Assembly: GCA_902496645.1 (NCBI GenBank)
Contig: CABVBR010000023.1
Location: 1 to 19,731 of the forward strand
DNA: 19,731 nt
Reading direction: 5' to 3'
Source of the DNA: an uncultured Collinsella sp.
Lineage (GTDB): Bacteria; Actinomycetota; Coriobacteriia; Coriobacteriales; Coriobacteriaceae
This document shows positions 1-7,433 of the stretch, one piece after another; position 1 is the first letter of the stretch, and the number at the start of each line of letters is the position of its first letter. The notes under the pieces are model-generated. The model had not been told where the DNA came from and did no database searches. It saw only the letters and a program-made list of their open reading frames with translations. Made by a program: the position numbers and the translations under genes.

Positions 1-1624
1 GCCGCAGGTCGGGCGCGGATTTGGTAAGCCAGTCCAGGTAGTCAACCAGGCCGCCCTTGTAGACCTCCCAACCCTCCTTGGCTCCGCGATCGGGGTCCAA
101 AAGGTCGTCCGGGTGCATAAAGTGCGTGCTCACGTAGTGCATGTTGAGCTCGGACACGGCAGCCAGGCGCATGTAGGAATCGTCGACCATGCCGCCCGAG
201 ACAATACGCGGCTGCTCCACAATACCGTCGCTCGCCACGCCAAACTCCTGCACGTACGGAAGATCGGTGCCGTCCTCAAAATACGTACTGGCAATGGTCT
301 TAATGCGCGGCACGTCGGTGCCGATAAGCTTGCGCGCGCGGGCCGAAAGGATATTCGACGGCGGCACGTAGACCGAGCCGTGCACGTTGGGCAGCACCTC
401 GTCCTGAAAGGCGATAAGCTCGTTGAGCGATGCAACGATCGTCTCCTTATTCTTCCACGTCTTGTAGTCGTAAAGCGTGCCATAGTCGGTGTCCCAGAGT
501 GCCAGCGGCTGATGGTTGTAGCCGTGAAAGCCCAGCTCTCCGCCCATCTGCAGCAGCATGCCGCCAAAGTAGCGGAACTGCGTGGTATCGGCCTGGCGCG
601 CGGGCTCGGTCTGGTTGACCGCATCCTCGTAGTTTTCGATCATCACGCCGGTATAGCGAATGCCGTATTTTTGCGCGAGCTTTTGCAGATCGGGCCACCA
701 GACCTTGGCATAAAAGTCGGCAATGGAAAGGCCGTAATCACGCTTTATGTAGGTGCCATCGCCCGAGGGAACGGGGCTGGGAAAGTCATCCAGATAGAAA
801 ACGGCGCTGTTGATGACCGGATAGGCCGTGGCATCGCCCAATAGGCTCACAGCCGCGGCATAGAAACCACGCATGACCTTGTCGTAGATACCGATATTGC
901 ACACCACGGTACGGCCGCTGCCGCAATCGCTCGACCAAATAAGCGGAGTACCCGTGTCACCGGTTTTAGCCCACACACGAGCCGTCTCACGCAGCGAAAC
1001 CGAAAGCGACGAATCAAAGGGGTCCGATAACTCATAACGCTGGCCACCGCCGATCATAAAGTCCTCGCTCGGCACGATGCTCTCTGCCGTCGCATATTCA
1101 TAGCCGGCAGAATCGATGCCCAGCTTGAGACCGATTGCCTGCAGGTAGCTGGAGTTATCCGGCGTCATGGCGAGCATGAGCGAACCGCCGGCACTCACCC
1201 AGCCCATAAGGTCGGTCAAGTGCGTACCCAGCCCGTCGAGCGACGGCATGAGCAAAATCACGCGGTCGAACGAGGTGAGCGAGGGGATCGCGTCCACGCC
1301 GTCGGTGGCGATATCCACATCGCGGTGGGCGATTTTCATGTCCAGCAAAATCTGGTCGAATTGGCTTTTAACGTCATCGACACCAGCTTGGTCCGAGTCG
1401 GTAATAACCAAGCACGAGGGCTTTTCGCCAAACATCGCCGAGCTTGCCGGCACCGCGTCGTTGGCAGCGAGCATGCCCAGCTTATGCTGCCCGGCGCTGT
1501 ACTGCACGCCGGCACGCTCGATCAACAGCACGGCGGCCATGGCGATAAAGACCGCCCATACCACGAGCAGCCCCATCCAGCGAAAATGGCCCGCACGCTC
1601 GCGGATATGTTGCACCACGCTCAT
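1..1624 (-). CDS. pelA: PelA-type membrane-anchored polysaccharide deacetylase (3' end beyond window)
   Basis: 541 codons are visible from an ATG at 1624, and the frame is still open at base 1, so the C-terminus is missing. A single N-terminal membrane helix (about residues 14-36) is followed by an extracellular domain. Around residues 276-284 is FYLDDFPSP, an acidic pair resembling the Asp motif of carbohydrate esterase 4 deacetylases. H367-G-Y-N-H371 gives the metal-binding HxxxH spacing, and H501-F-M-H504-P resembles a late His motif. The layout recalls the DUF2194/PelA-type proteins of Gram-positive Pel operons, which are thought to deacetylate the nascent N-acetylgalactosamine-rich polymer at the cell surface. 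The ATG overlaps the TGA of the upstream pelE-like gene, so translation is probably coupled. Family assignment rests on motifs and context, without a profile search. A generic membrane-anchored deacetylase is the alternative. Confidence 0.72.
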   Translation of the reverse strand, partial: MSVVQHIRERAGHFRWMGLLVVWAVFIAMAAVLLIERAGVQYSAGQHKLGMLAANDAVPASSAMFGEKPSCLVITDSDQAGVDDVKSQFDQILLDMKIAHRDVDIATDGVDAIPSLTSFDRVILLMPSLDGLGTHLTDLMGWVSAGGSLMLAMTPDNSSYLQAIGLKLGIDSAGYEYATAESIVPSEDFMIGGGQRYELSDPFDSSLSVSLRETARVWAKTGDTGTPLIWSSDCGSGRTVVCNIGIYDKVMRGFYAAAVSLLGDATAYPVINSAVFYLDDFPSPVPSGDGTYIKRDYGLSIADFYAKVWWPDLQKLAQKYGIRYTGVMIENYEDAVNQTEPARQADTTQFRYFGGMLLQMGGELGFHGYNHQPLALWDTDYGTLYDYKTWKNKETIVASLNELIAFQDEVLPNVHGSVYVPPSNILSARARKLIGTDVPRIKTIASTYFEDGTDLPYVQEFGVASDGIVEQPRIVSGGMVDDSYMRLAAVSELNMHYVSTHFMHPDDLLDPDRGAKEGWEVYKGGLVDYLDWLTKSAPDLR

Positions 1625-2526
1625 CGGGCCTCCTCGCCTTCACGCCAAAATGCCAGCCTCTCGCGATTTTCGGCATTCAAATACACATGCTGCTTGTCGA
1701 TCGCGTCGATTACACGCCGCACCGCCTGCCCATCGCGACGAATCACGGCCAAGCGCAGGCAGAGCATCCACACGTCCTGCTCGTCTGACGCATCGATCAC
1801 CAACTGGCTAGCGACGTCCTCCGCCTTATCAATCTCGCCGGCATCGGCCAACGCCGTGGCATAGCGAATGCGCAGCGCCGACCCGTCCTCACGTTCGCAA
1901 CGACGCGCGAGCAAGCGTGCATACTGCTGACGCTGAATCTGTGCCACGCGGCCCTCTGCCAAACCCGAGTCCAGATAGGCGCCCAAAAAGTCGCAATACG
2001 AATCCAGGTTATGCGAACTGGGATCGGTCTTAAACGCGCGCTCCAACTGCTGAAGCTTAAGGTCGGACTCCTTGGAAATCTGCGCCACCGCCGTCGCGGC
2101 ATAGTGCGCGACCTCAACATCGTCGTTGAGTTTTGCTGCCTGCAACTGTGCCAGGTACGCATCCGGATCCTCGGTAAGCATGGAGAGCATCAGACGGCGG
2201 CGGTCGCCCGGGTCGTTGACGATCAGTGCTTCCTCGAGCGGCACCACGCCATCATCGCCCTCGCGCCCCTGCACCAGCATGCTTCGATGCATGTCGTCGT
2301 TAATGCGAAGCGTCTCCAGCGTGGCGTCCTTAAGGTCGTCGCCGAACACCGCGCTACGCACCGAGAGTAGTGCCACGAGCAACGGGCCCCACAGCGGTAC
2401 GAGCACCATCACGGCAAGCATGTGCCCTCGAACCGGCAGCAGGCCCAGTTTCATAAGCGTCCACAGCACCAGACACACCAGCGCATGAAGTAATAGCAGT
2501 GCGGTAGCAACGACAAGCGAGATCAA
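1621..2526 (-). CDS. pelE: PelE-like membrane protein with helical-repeat tail
   Basis: 301 aa. Two hydrophobic helices occupy about residues 1-28 and 35-60, followed by a soluble, alanine-rich helical domain with TPR-like periodicity (about 120-300). Proteobacterial PelE has the same plan (two membrane helices, then TPRs) and bridges PelD to the other inner-membrane subunits. The sequence itself is weakly conserved, so the call depends on topology and on position between the pelD-like and pelA-like genes. The start is TTG at 2526-2524, overlapping the TGA of pelD (TTGA). A GGTGAGG just upstream can serve as ribosome binding site. The 3' end overlaps the next ATG. The unusual start and both overlaps suggest tight translational coupling and matched subunit amounts. 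Confidence 0.65.
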   Translation of the reverse strand: MISLVVATALLLLHALVCLVLWTLMKLGLLPVRGHMLAVMVLVPLWGPLLVALLSVRSAVFGDDLKDATLETLRINDDMHRSMLVQGREGDDGVVPLEEALIVNDPGDRRRLMLSMLTEDPDAYLAQLQAAKLNDDVEVAHYAATAVAQISKESDLKLQQLERAFKTDPSSHNLDSYCDFLGAYLDSGLAEGRVAQIQRQQYARLLARRCEREDGSALRIRYATALADAGEIDKAEDVASQLVIDASDEQDVWMLCLRLAVIRRDGQAVRRVIDAIDKQHVYLNAENRERLAFWREGEEAR

Positions 2527-4691
2527 GCGGCCTCACCTTCACCGCTTCCGGTGGGCGCGATGCGCTGCAGCAGGGCCACAACGTCCTCGCTGCCGACGGG
2601 TTCCACCGTAATGTGCTTGGCGGCCAAGCGCGCACAAATAACGGGAAGGTCAGCCTCGGTTGCCTGTCGCATGAGCAGGTAAAGTGTGTCTCCATCGACC
2701 AGGCCCGCAGCGTCACTCTCGCGAATCGCCGACCCAATGGCGCCAACCAGCTCGCCAACAGGCTCCATGCCCGGCACCACGCGCAAGAGCAAGAAACTCC
2801 CCATCTTATTGTCCGCAAGCGCCTGCTCGGCGGCGAGTTCCTGGCCAAAGGCGTCGTGGTTGAGCACGCACGTGCCGGCAACGCAGCGCTTATCCTGCGC
2901 CACTGCCTCGTAATCGAAGGCGCGTCCCAGCGCGCTTTCCACCAGGCCGCACAGGATGCGGAACAGGTTTTGGTAGTACAGGGTCATTTGGCTTTCGGCC
3001 ACGTGACGCACAAAGATCAACACGGCGGGGGCTCCATCGCGCTCGATCGCATAGCCAAACATCGGAAGCCCCGACGTCAGCGCGCGGTTCACCCACAAAC
3101 CCGAGATCGCACCCTGGAGCACGGGCGCAAGGTCATCGAGCGAGAGCGAGCGCGGCACATCGTTGGAAATCGCCGGGCTCGCCGCTACCAGGCGCGCAAA
3201 TGCCCCGCCCGAAACATGGTAGATCGTCACCGAATCGTTCTCGAGAATCTCGCCCAGCAGCTCACAGCACTTGCGGTATATATCACGCGGGTTGAGTACG
3301 TCGAGCTCCTGCGTCACGGCAAAGATTTTGCCAAAGCTGTCGTGGCGCCCCACAATCTGTCGCTTGTAGGCGCGTTTGTCCTCGATTGCGTCGTGATAGA
3401 GCCGCGTTAGGAACGTGTTGCGGTTTCGCACAAGCTCGTTCTCGTCACGCTCCGCCTTAATGGCCTCGCTGTTGCGCAGCTGTACATAGCCGCACACAGC
3501 GCCCACCACAAAGTACGCAATAAACGGCAGCCAGTTAGACGGCTCGTAGAACAGGCCCTGGAAAGTGTATCCGTACAGGGCAAAATAACTCACCGCTAGA
3601 CCAATCGACGCCAACAGCGCGGCAACTAGGCCAAAGTCGAGACCGTAGAGCGTGCCAATCAGGACCACATAGAGCAGTCGATAGTCGAGCACGTTGAGCT
3701 GGGCGGATTGGGAGAACAGATGCTCCAGCGCCTCGAACAGCACCCATGCGAAGCCCGTCTCCAGGCATTTAATGGGCAGCGCGCGCAGCTGGATGCGATC
3801 GATGGCCGCACGTAAGGGATTGGCCTTTTTGGTACGGTCATTAGCCCAGCGGGCGTGAATGGTCGAAAGGTCGCGCAGCAGGTCGTAGCGCTGAAACCAG
3901 CCATGGCGTTTGCGAGCGACATCGCCTGTGGGCAACACATAGCCGGTCGAATCGCCATACGCAACGGACAGCCCGGGGAACAGACCCTGGAGCGCGCCGC
4001 CCAAGTCGCCCGTTGTGCGATGGAAAGCATCTGCAACGTCGAGCGTCTCAAAGGTCGCATCCCAACTATCAAAGACGCGATGCACCAGCACCGCTAGCTC
4101 CTCCGCGCACAACAGGGGAAACGGCGCGTCCGCGGCACCTTGGAGCGCGACCGATCCGGTCGAACAGGCTTCGAACAGCGACACCAAGAAGGGATCGTTG
4201 AGCGCCGCGGAGGCGGTATACAGATAGGGCGTGCACAGAATCTTGGCTTGGATGTTGTCTTGAGAGGCATAGTAGTGGCACAGGTCGTTGGCCGCGCGGG
4301 CGATAATGCCCTTACCCGTTTGGGCGGCAGCATCTGTGGCATCAAGCGAATCGACATCGCTCGCCGCGCCGCCAGCACCCTCCGCGCCCGCAGGCCCCGC
4401 CACAAACAGCAGCTGCACACGGCGGCCCATGCACGCACGAAAGACCGAGCGCAGCAACTCAATGTCGCCAAAAGTCTCGGTATGCGGAGTGAGATAAGTG
4501 GAGAGGTAGACCACACGGTCGAACTCATAGGCCTGATCCAGGTGACGCAGCAGCTCTTTCCACGAGCCGTGGGACGATGACTCGCGCTGCGCATCACCGG
4601 CGGCTACAACCTGAACATGATCGCCAGGAAACGCCTTGGCACAAAAGTCGTCGTCAACATACGCGGTATTGCCAACAACCAGCACCTCCAT
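2523..4691 (-). CDS. pelD: PelD-like c-di-GMP receptor with N-terminal Rossmann-like domain
   Basis: 722 aa. Residues 1 to about 290 form a Rossmann/SDR-like domain that starts as a beta strand (MEVLVVGNTAYVD) but lacks a clear GxxGxxG. About 303-405 hold roughly four membrane helices. A charged helix at 408-450 resembles the coiled linker of PelD. A GAF-like domain (about 455-590) follows, then a degenerate GGDEF domain (about 600-712). R657-E-S-D660 matches the RxxD inhibitory c-di-GMP site, and five residues later the catalytic GGDEF is replaced by DGDTL (666-670). This is the known PelD arrangement: it binds c-di-GMP but does not make it, and it switches on Pel polymer synthesis at the membrane. 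It is much longer than proteobacterial PelD (about 455 aa) because of the N-terminal domain. ATG at 4691 follows a strong AGGGAGGGG. It is the first gene of the operon. Confidence 0.82.
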   Translation of the reverse strand: MEVLVVGNTAYVDDDFCAKAFPGDHVQVVAAGDAQRESSSHGSWKELLRHLDQAYEFDRVVYLSTYLTPHTETFGDIELLRSVFRACMGRRVQLLFVAGPAGAEGAGGAASDVDSLDATDAAAQTGKGIIARAANDLCHYYASQDNIQAKILCTPYLYTASAALNDPFLVSLFEACSTGSVALQGAADAPFPLLCAEELAVLVHRVFDSWDATFETLDVADAFHRTTGDLGGALQGLFPGLSVAYGDSTGYVLPTGDVARKRHGWFQRYDLLRDLSTIHARWANDRTKKANPLRAAIDRIQLRALPIKCLETGFAWVLFEALEHLFSQSAQLNVLDYRLLYVVLIGTLYGLDFGLVAALLASIGLAVSYFALYGYTFQGLFYEPSNWLPFIAYFVVGAVCGYVQLRNSEAIKAERDENELVRNRNTFLTRLYHDAIEDKRAYKRQIVGRHDSFGKIFAVTQELDVLNPRDIYRKCCELLGEILENDSVTIYHVSGGAFARLVAASPAISNDVPRSLSLDDLAPVLQGAISGLWVNRALTSGLPMFGYAIERDGAPAVLIFVRHVAESQMTLYYQNLFRILCGLVESALGRAFDYEAVAQDKRCVAGTCVLNHDAFGQELAAEQALADNKMGSFLLLRVVPGMEPVGELVGAIGSAIRESDAAGLVDGDTLYLLMRQATEADLPVICARLAAKHITVEPVGSEDVVALLQRIAPTGSGEGEAA

Positions 4692-4720
4692 GGCGCGCCC
4701 CTCCCTTAAAATCCACCTTT

Positions 4721-4754
4721 GCTATAGTCAACATGCGTATTGTACGCTGTCAAC
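4721..4754 (-). promoter_or_regulatory. Candidate pelD promoter overlapped by an operator-like repeat
   Basis: On the minus strand TTGACA (4753-4748) is a consensus -35. GACTAT (4729-4724) at 18 bases or TATAGC (4726-4721) at 21 bases could be the -10. The DNA between is symmetric: GCGTA-TTG-TACGC (4735-4747) sits between two direct GTCAAC copies (4727-4732 and 4749-4754). A regulator bound there would cover the promoter. The predicted leader is only about 25 bases. The -10 is poor, so the exact promoter is uncertain. Confidence 0.42.
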
Positions 4755-4894
4755 GCAAGCCAAGGCGCCTTTAAGGCTGTCTTAAGAACTTTTTTAGAGG
4801 ACGAGGGGATGGCAGGGAGGACCAAGAGGTCACTATGCCGAGCTACTCTTTTGGCCAGTCAGTCAATTAATCGATTCCACTCGCCTTAAATAAT

Positions 4895-5056
4895 GATCAG
4901 ACAGTGCCGCGGCACACCAAGATGGTCGCCAACATGCTCGAGGGCATCGAGGTGCGTTGCGGCGTGGAGTACAAGGAGCCGATTGCCGCCGAGCCCGACA
5001 TCGCTGCCAAGACGATCTACTGCGGCCCCATCGACGCGTTACCCGCGGAGGCGTAG
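4895..5056 (+). pseudogene. UDP-galactopyranose mutase (glf) internal remnant
   Basis: The + frame reads about 53 codons to TAG at 5054. It contains HTKMVANMLEGIEVR, then KTIYCGPIDA. These match the conserved glf segments (YTxMIxxMLxGIxVxL and xxIYTGPIDxxF) at about the right spacing, but nothing upstream or downstream is recognisable and the reading frame has no start. Glf makes UDP-galactofuranose for galactofuranose-containing surface glycans. The fragment is most easily read as debris from a deleted glycan locus. Recognition is by motif only. Confidence 0.62.
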
Positions 5057-5092
5057 GCAAAGCGGGCCATCGCAAACAGAAGCAAATCGAAC

Positions 5093-5127
5093 AGGGCGGC
5101 TCACGGCACCTTACCGTGAGCCGCCCT
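5093..5127. terminator. Strong 14-bp hairpin, probable terminator
   Basis: A perfect inverted repeat, AGGGCGGCTCACGG with a 7-base loop and its complement, ends at 5127. It lies about 40 bases past the stop of the minus-strand AAA ATPase and just after the + strand glf remnant. Neither side has a solid T-run (the minus side is moderately T-rich), so efficiency is uncertain. It may have ended transcription from both directions. Confidence 0.6.
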
Positions 5128-5168
5128 CAATCGTTGTACATTTAATCTCGGAGATTTAATCTAGAATT

Positions 5169-6272
5169 TTAATACCTCGATAGAATCTCATCTCTATTAT
5201 CTTTGAGATACTCGTCCAAATCCGGCACAGCAAATTGAACATAGCCCCTCTGAGGCGCCTGGATAACTTCTCGTGAAAGCAGCTTGGCCCTAACAGAACT
5301 CAGCTCACTCGTCTTTTTACCAAGGCGTTTGGCTAAATCCGAGGTCTTGGATTGCCTACTATCCTCGCACATGGCATACAGGTAGTTGATTTCATTACGG
5401 GAAAGACCCGAAATTGCAGGCTCGTGAACCACGTCGTGGAAACGCGCTTCGGCGAGCAGGATACCTTCATCAACATCGCGCCCAGTAACGAGAGTTGATT
5501 TCTCCCGATGAAGGTTGGCGCGCTGCCAGATTGAATACCCAACAAGTTGAACTAAATACGCATAACCTTTTGTTGCTCTCGCCGCTTTTGATAGCAAATC
5601 CCCGTCGAGAGAAAGACCGGTCGCGTTAAAGCTATCACTCAAAGAAAGTGCAATCTCGATTTGATTGATAGGAGCAAGGTCTTCAGGAACCGCGCGACGA
5701 AGAAAAGTAAGCGCTTTGCCGTTAATGAGATCCATAACGCCCGATGGCAATCCGGCAAAGGCAAGAGCGATGTTGGCTTTCTCCCCAATGAGTAATTGAA
5801 CTGTCGAGGCAATAATGCGCATTTCCTCAACTGGGGCATCTTGGACTTCATCAACAGCGATAAACAGGCCCTTTGAGCCCTGTGCAATCTGCTTTAGTTT
5901 TGCCCGAAGGCTCATTTCGCTTGAAGAAATGTCCAACTTGGCAGAAGCAATACCAACGTTAACGCCAAGCGAAGCGGAGGAAAAAGACAGTTGGTCTTGA
6001 ATCTGCTCCATAAGATCGTGCGACAAACGCGGACCAGCCGAAACAACAACGGCCTTCCAACCCAGTTCAATCGCTCGGTCGCGCAGATCGCAAAGAAGAA
6101 CCGTTTTCCCCGACCCGCGCGGGCCTGTGATTCGCATAAGACGTGCGGGGGCGCCAACGCCGGACATAAGACCCTCCACGAACTCGAGAGAGATATCATC
6201 ACGACCGATGATTCGAGGAGGCTCCGCGCCGGCGGTCGGACGAAATGGATTGTAGAACTTGGCTTTGTCCAT
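5169..6272 (-). CDS. Stand-alone AAA ATPase with C-terminal winged-helix-like domain
   Basis: 367 aa. Walker A is GPRGSGKT (50-57), Walker B is LFIAVDE (136-142), and a sensor-like strand AFAGLP lies at 171-176. About residues 290-350 resemble a winged helix, with a short acidic tail after it. The plan matches the orphan AAA_16/archaeal-type ATPase family (ORC/Cdc6-like), whose cellular role is mostly unknown. No signal or membrane segment is visible. The gene stands alone, with the hairpin at 5093-5127 downstream and an AT-rich promoter upstream. ATG at 6272 has GAGG about ten bases before it. The gene and its promoter are poorer in GC than the flanking glycan genes, and its neighbours are broken defence genes, which suggests horizontal acquisition. 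A partner function in defence is possible but unproven. Confidence 0.75.
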   Translation of the reverse strand: MDKAKFYNPFRPTAGAEPPRIIGRDDISLEFVEGLMSGVGAPARLMRITGPRGSGKTVLLCDLRDRAIELGWKAVVVSAGPRLSHDLMEQIQDQLSFSSASLGVNVGIASAKLDISSSEMSLRAKLKQIAQGSKGLFIAVDEVQDAPVEEMRIIASTVQLLIGEKANIALAFAGLPSGVMDLINGKALTFLRRAVPEDLAPINQIEIALSLSDSFNATGLSLDGDLLSKAARATKGYAYLVQLVGYSIWQRANLHREKSTLVTGRDVDEGILLAEARFHDVVHEPAISGLSRNEINYLYAMCEDSRQSKTSDLAKRLGKKTSELSSVRAKLLSREVIQAPQRGYVQFAVPDLDEYLKDNRDEILSRY

Positions 6273-6317
6273 AACCAGAATCCTCAGGCAAACGTCGCTT
6301 ATATAGATTTATAAACT

Positions 6318-6350
6318 ATTATATAAGAATATATAGCTTAATAAGCGGCT
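6318..6350 (-). promoter_or_regulatory. AT-rich promoter of the AAA ATPase
   Basis: On the minus strand a perfect TATAAT (6323-6318) lies 46 bases before the ATG. The -35 is weak. The perfect palindrome GCTTA-A-TAAGC (6336-6346) and alternating TATATA tracts overlap the -35 area and could be an operator. Confidence 0.5.
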
Positions 6351-6383
6351 ATACAATCGATAATGTAAAGAGAATTCATCGAA

Positions 6384-6650
6384 TTAGGGGATACATTCAG
6401 GCAAAACTAACCCAACGAAACAAAAATGTGGAAATAAATGCTCAATCGTAGCCAGACGATCACCAACGCCGATCCTGCACGTGCAATAAGCGCAGAGATG
6501 GCCCTGCTCTGCAAGCAAGGCCTCCAGAACTTCTCGCTTGCTCTCTCCGCGCAACGCTGTGTAATTAAACGTCGTATCGGGGGTGTTGCGTATGGCCCTC
6601 TTGGCCTTGGTAAGCGCCGCAGGCTCTTTTCCCTTAACGATCGGAATCAC
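6384..6650 (-). pseudogene. Truncated PtuB/TIGR02646-like HNH endonuclease
   Basis: 88 codons. The N-terminus (MIPIVKGKEPAAL), CAYCTCRI at 53-60 and ATIEHLFPH at 67-75 match the opening of the HNH family found with Septu and some retron ATPases (PtuB/TIGR02646). After IEHLFPH the sequence leaves the family and stops, while intact members are about 200 aa. The second half of the nuclease is therefore lost. The GTG start (6650-6648) overlaps the TGA of the ATPase remnant (GTGA), preserving the original operon joint. No activity is expected. Confidence 0.7.
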
Positions 6651-7072
6651 GACAGCAGCTCCTCAAGCTCAAGGGTCGTCTTAGCGGCAACGACATCGGG
6701 GTCGTCCACGCCCACAAGCTCCTCAAGTTTTTGAAGCGCAAGCCTAGCGTCGTCAAAGCGCTCCTCATCAACGGCGCAATAAAAAAAATCGAACAATTGA
6801 CCCGCCTCTTCAGGTCGAGAGGATGCGCCCAGGACGGTGTTGAGAATATCCCCGGCATCGCGTCCACGCGTTTCCATAGCAGGCACCGTTGCAGCGTCCT
6901 CTCCAAGAATGCGGATGTTTCCGCGAGGTACCGACGCCACCACAACAGGTGAATGCGTTGTAACTATAAACTGTACGTTTGGAAATATGCGAACCAGGTC
7001 CTCGAGAATCCGCGCCTGGCAGCGGGGATGCAAATGAAGGTCGATCTCATCGATCATAACAACGCCGTATGG
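6647..7072 (-). pseudogene. PtuA-like ATPase remnant lacking its N-terminal half
   Basis: The frame runs from just after an in-frame stop near 7073. It reads SGWPYGVVMIDEIDLHLHP (Walker B and the following D-loop-like segment), then FPNVQFIVTTHSP (switch/H-loop). These are the C-terminal hallmarks of SMC/OLD-like ATPases paired with TIGR02646 nucleases. The Walker A and signature regions are absent, and the upstream sequence is unrelated. The surviving tail (about 100 aa) ends four bases into the HNH gene. The broken ATPase-HNH pair is best read as a dead Septu system. A retron-type ATPase/HNH pair is the alternative, but no reverse transcriptase or msr/msd is visible. Confidence 0.7.
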
Positions 7073-7265
7073 CCAACCACTTCAGACTTCAATTGTGCAG
7101 AGAAAAATGGGCAGGAGATAAGGCCTTTCGAGTCAGCGTTAGTGTAAGGATGTCGATGGCTAACCGCCAAACGCAAGCGAACCCTGTCTTAGAATCTGGA
7201 ATTGCTACATAACTCATAAATCGTGGAGCCCGCAGAAACAGAGTAGCTCAACTTCGCATTTGTGA
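7073..7265. other. Non-coding junction next to the tRNA
   Basis: About 190 bases between the ATPase remnant and the tRNA terminator. I see no gene, RNA or repeated tRNA end here. It presumably contains the breakpoint that removed the front of the ATPase gene. Confidence 0.5.
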
Positions 7266-7293
7266 ACAAAAAAGCCCAGCAAAAGCTGAGCTT
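7266..7293 (-). terminator. tRNA-Arg terminator
   Basis: On the minus strand AAGCTCAGC-TTTT-GCTGGGCTT (one G-T pair) is followed by a run of six T. It begins 13 bases after the tRNA and is a textbook rho-independent terminator. Confidence 0.88.
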
Positions 7294-7306
7294 ATTAAAC
7301 AAAAGG

Positions 7307-7380
7307 TGCTCCATGGCGGATTCGAACCGTCGACCTTGGGATTAGAAGTCCCCTGCTCTATCCAACTGAGCTAATGGAGC
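7307..7380 (-). tRNA. tRNA-Arg (anticodon TCT)
   Basis: 74 bases with acceptor GCTCCAT/ATGGAGC, D arm GCTC...GAGC, anticodon loop CTTCTAA (anticodon TCT, reads AGA), and T arm with GGTTCGAATCC. The end of the anticodon stem has one G-A mismatch. Only CC is encoded after the discriminator A, not full CCA. The 3' end faces the decayed defence region, and tRNA 3' ends are common integration sites, but I see no second copy of this end in the window. Confidence 0.95.
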
Positions 7381-7433
7381 AAATAACCGCACGCCAAGCA
7401 AGCGCGAGCCCGCCAAGCGCAAATAAGTATAAC

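Noticed and set aside
1167..1864. Two overlapping 214-codon plus-strand frames
   Set aside because: Antisense to the well-supported deacetylase and PelE-like genes, with no ribosome binding site or recognisable domain.
4809..4892. Short plus-strand ORF (ATG 4809) after GAGGACGAGGGG
   Set aside because: It has a fair ribosome binding site but only 26 codons, no recognised motif, and sits in a remnant zone. Not enough to call a gene.
6384..7300. Retron rather than Septu
   Set aside because: TIGR02646 nucleases also occur with retrons, but no reverse transcriptase fragment or msr/msd-like structured RNA is visible.
7307..7380. Attachment-site duplication of the tRNA 3' end
   Set aside because: I looked for the T-arm/acceptor sequence elsewhere in the window and found no second copy.
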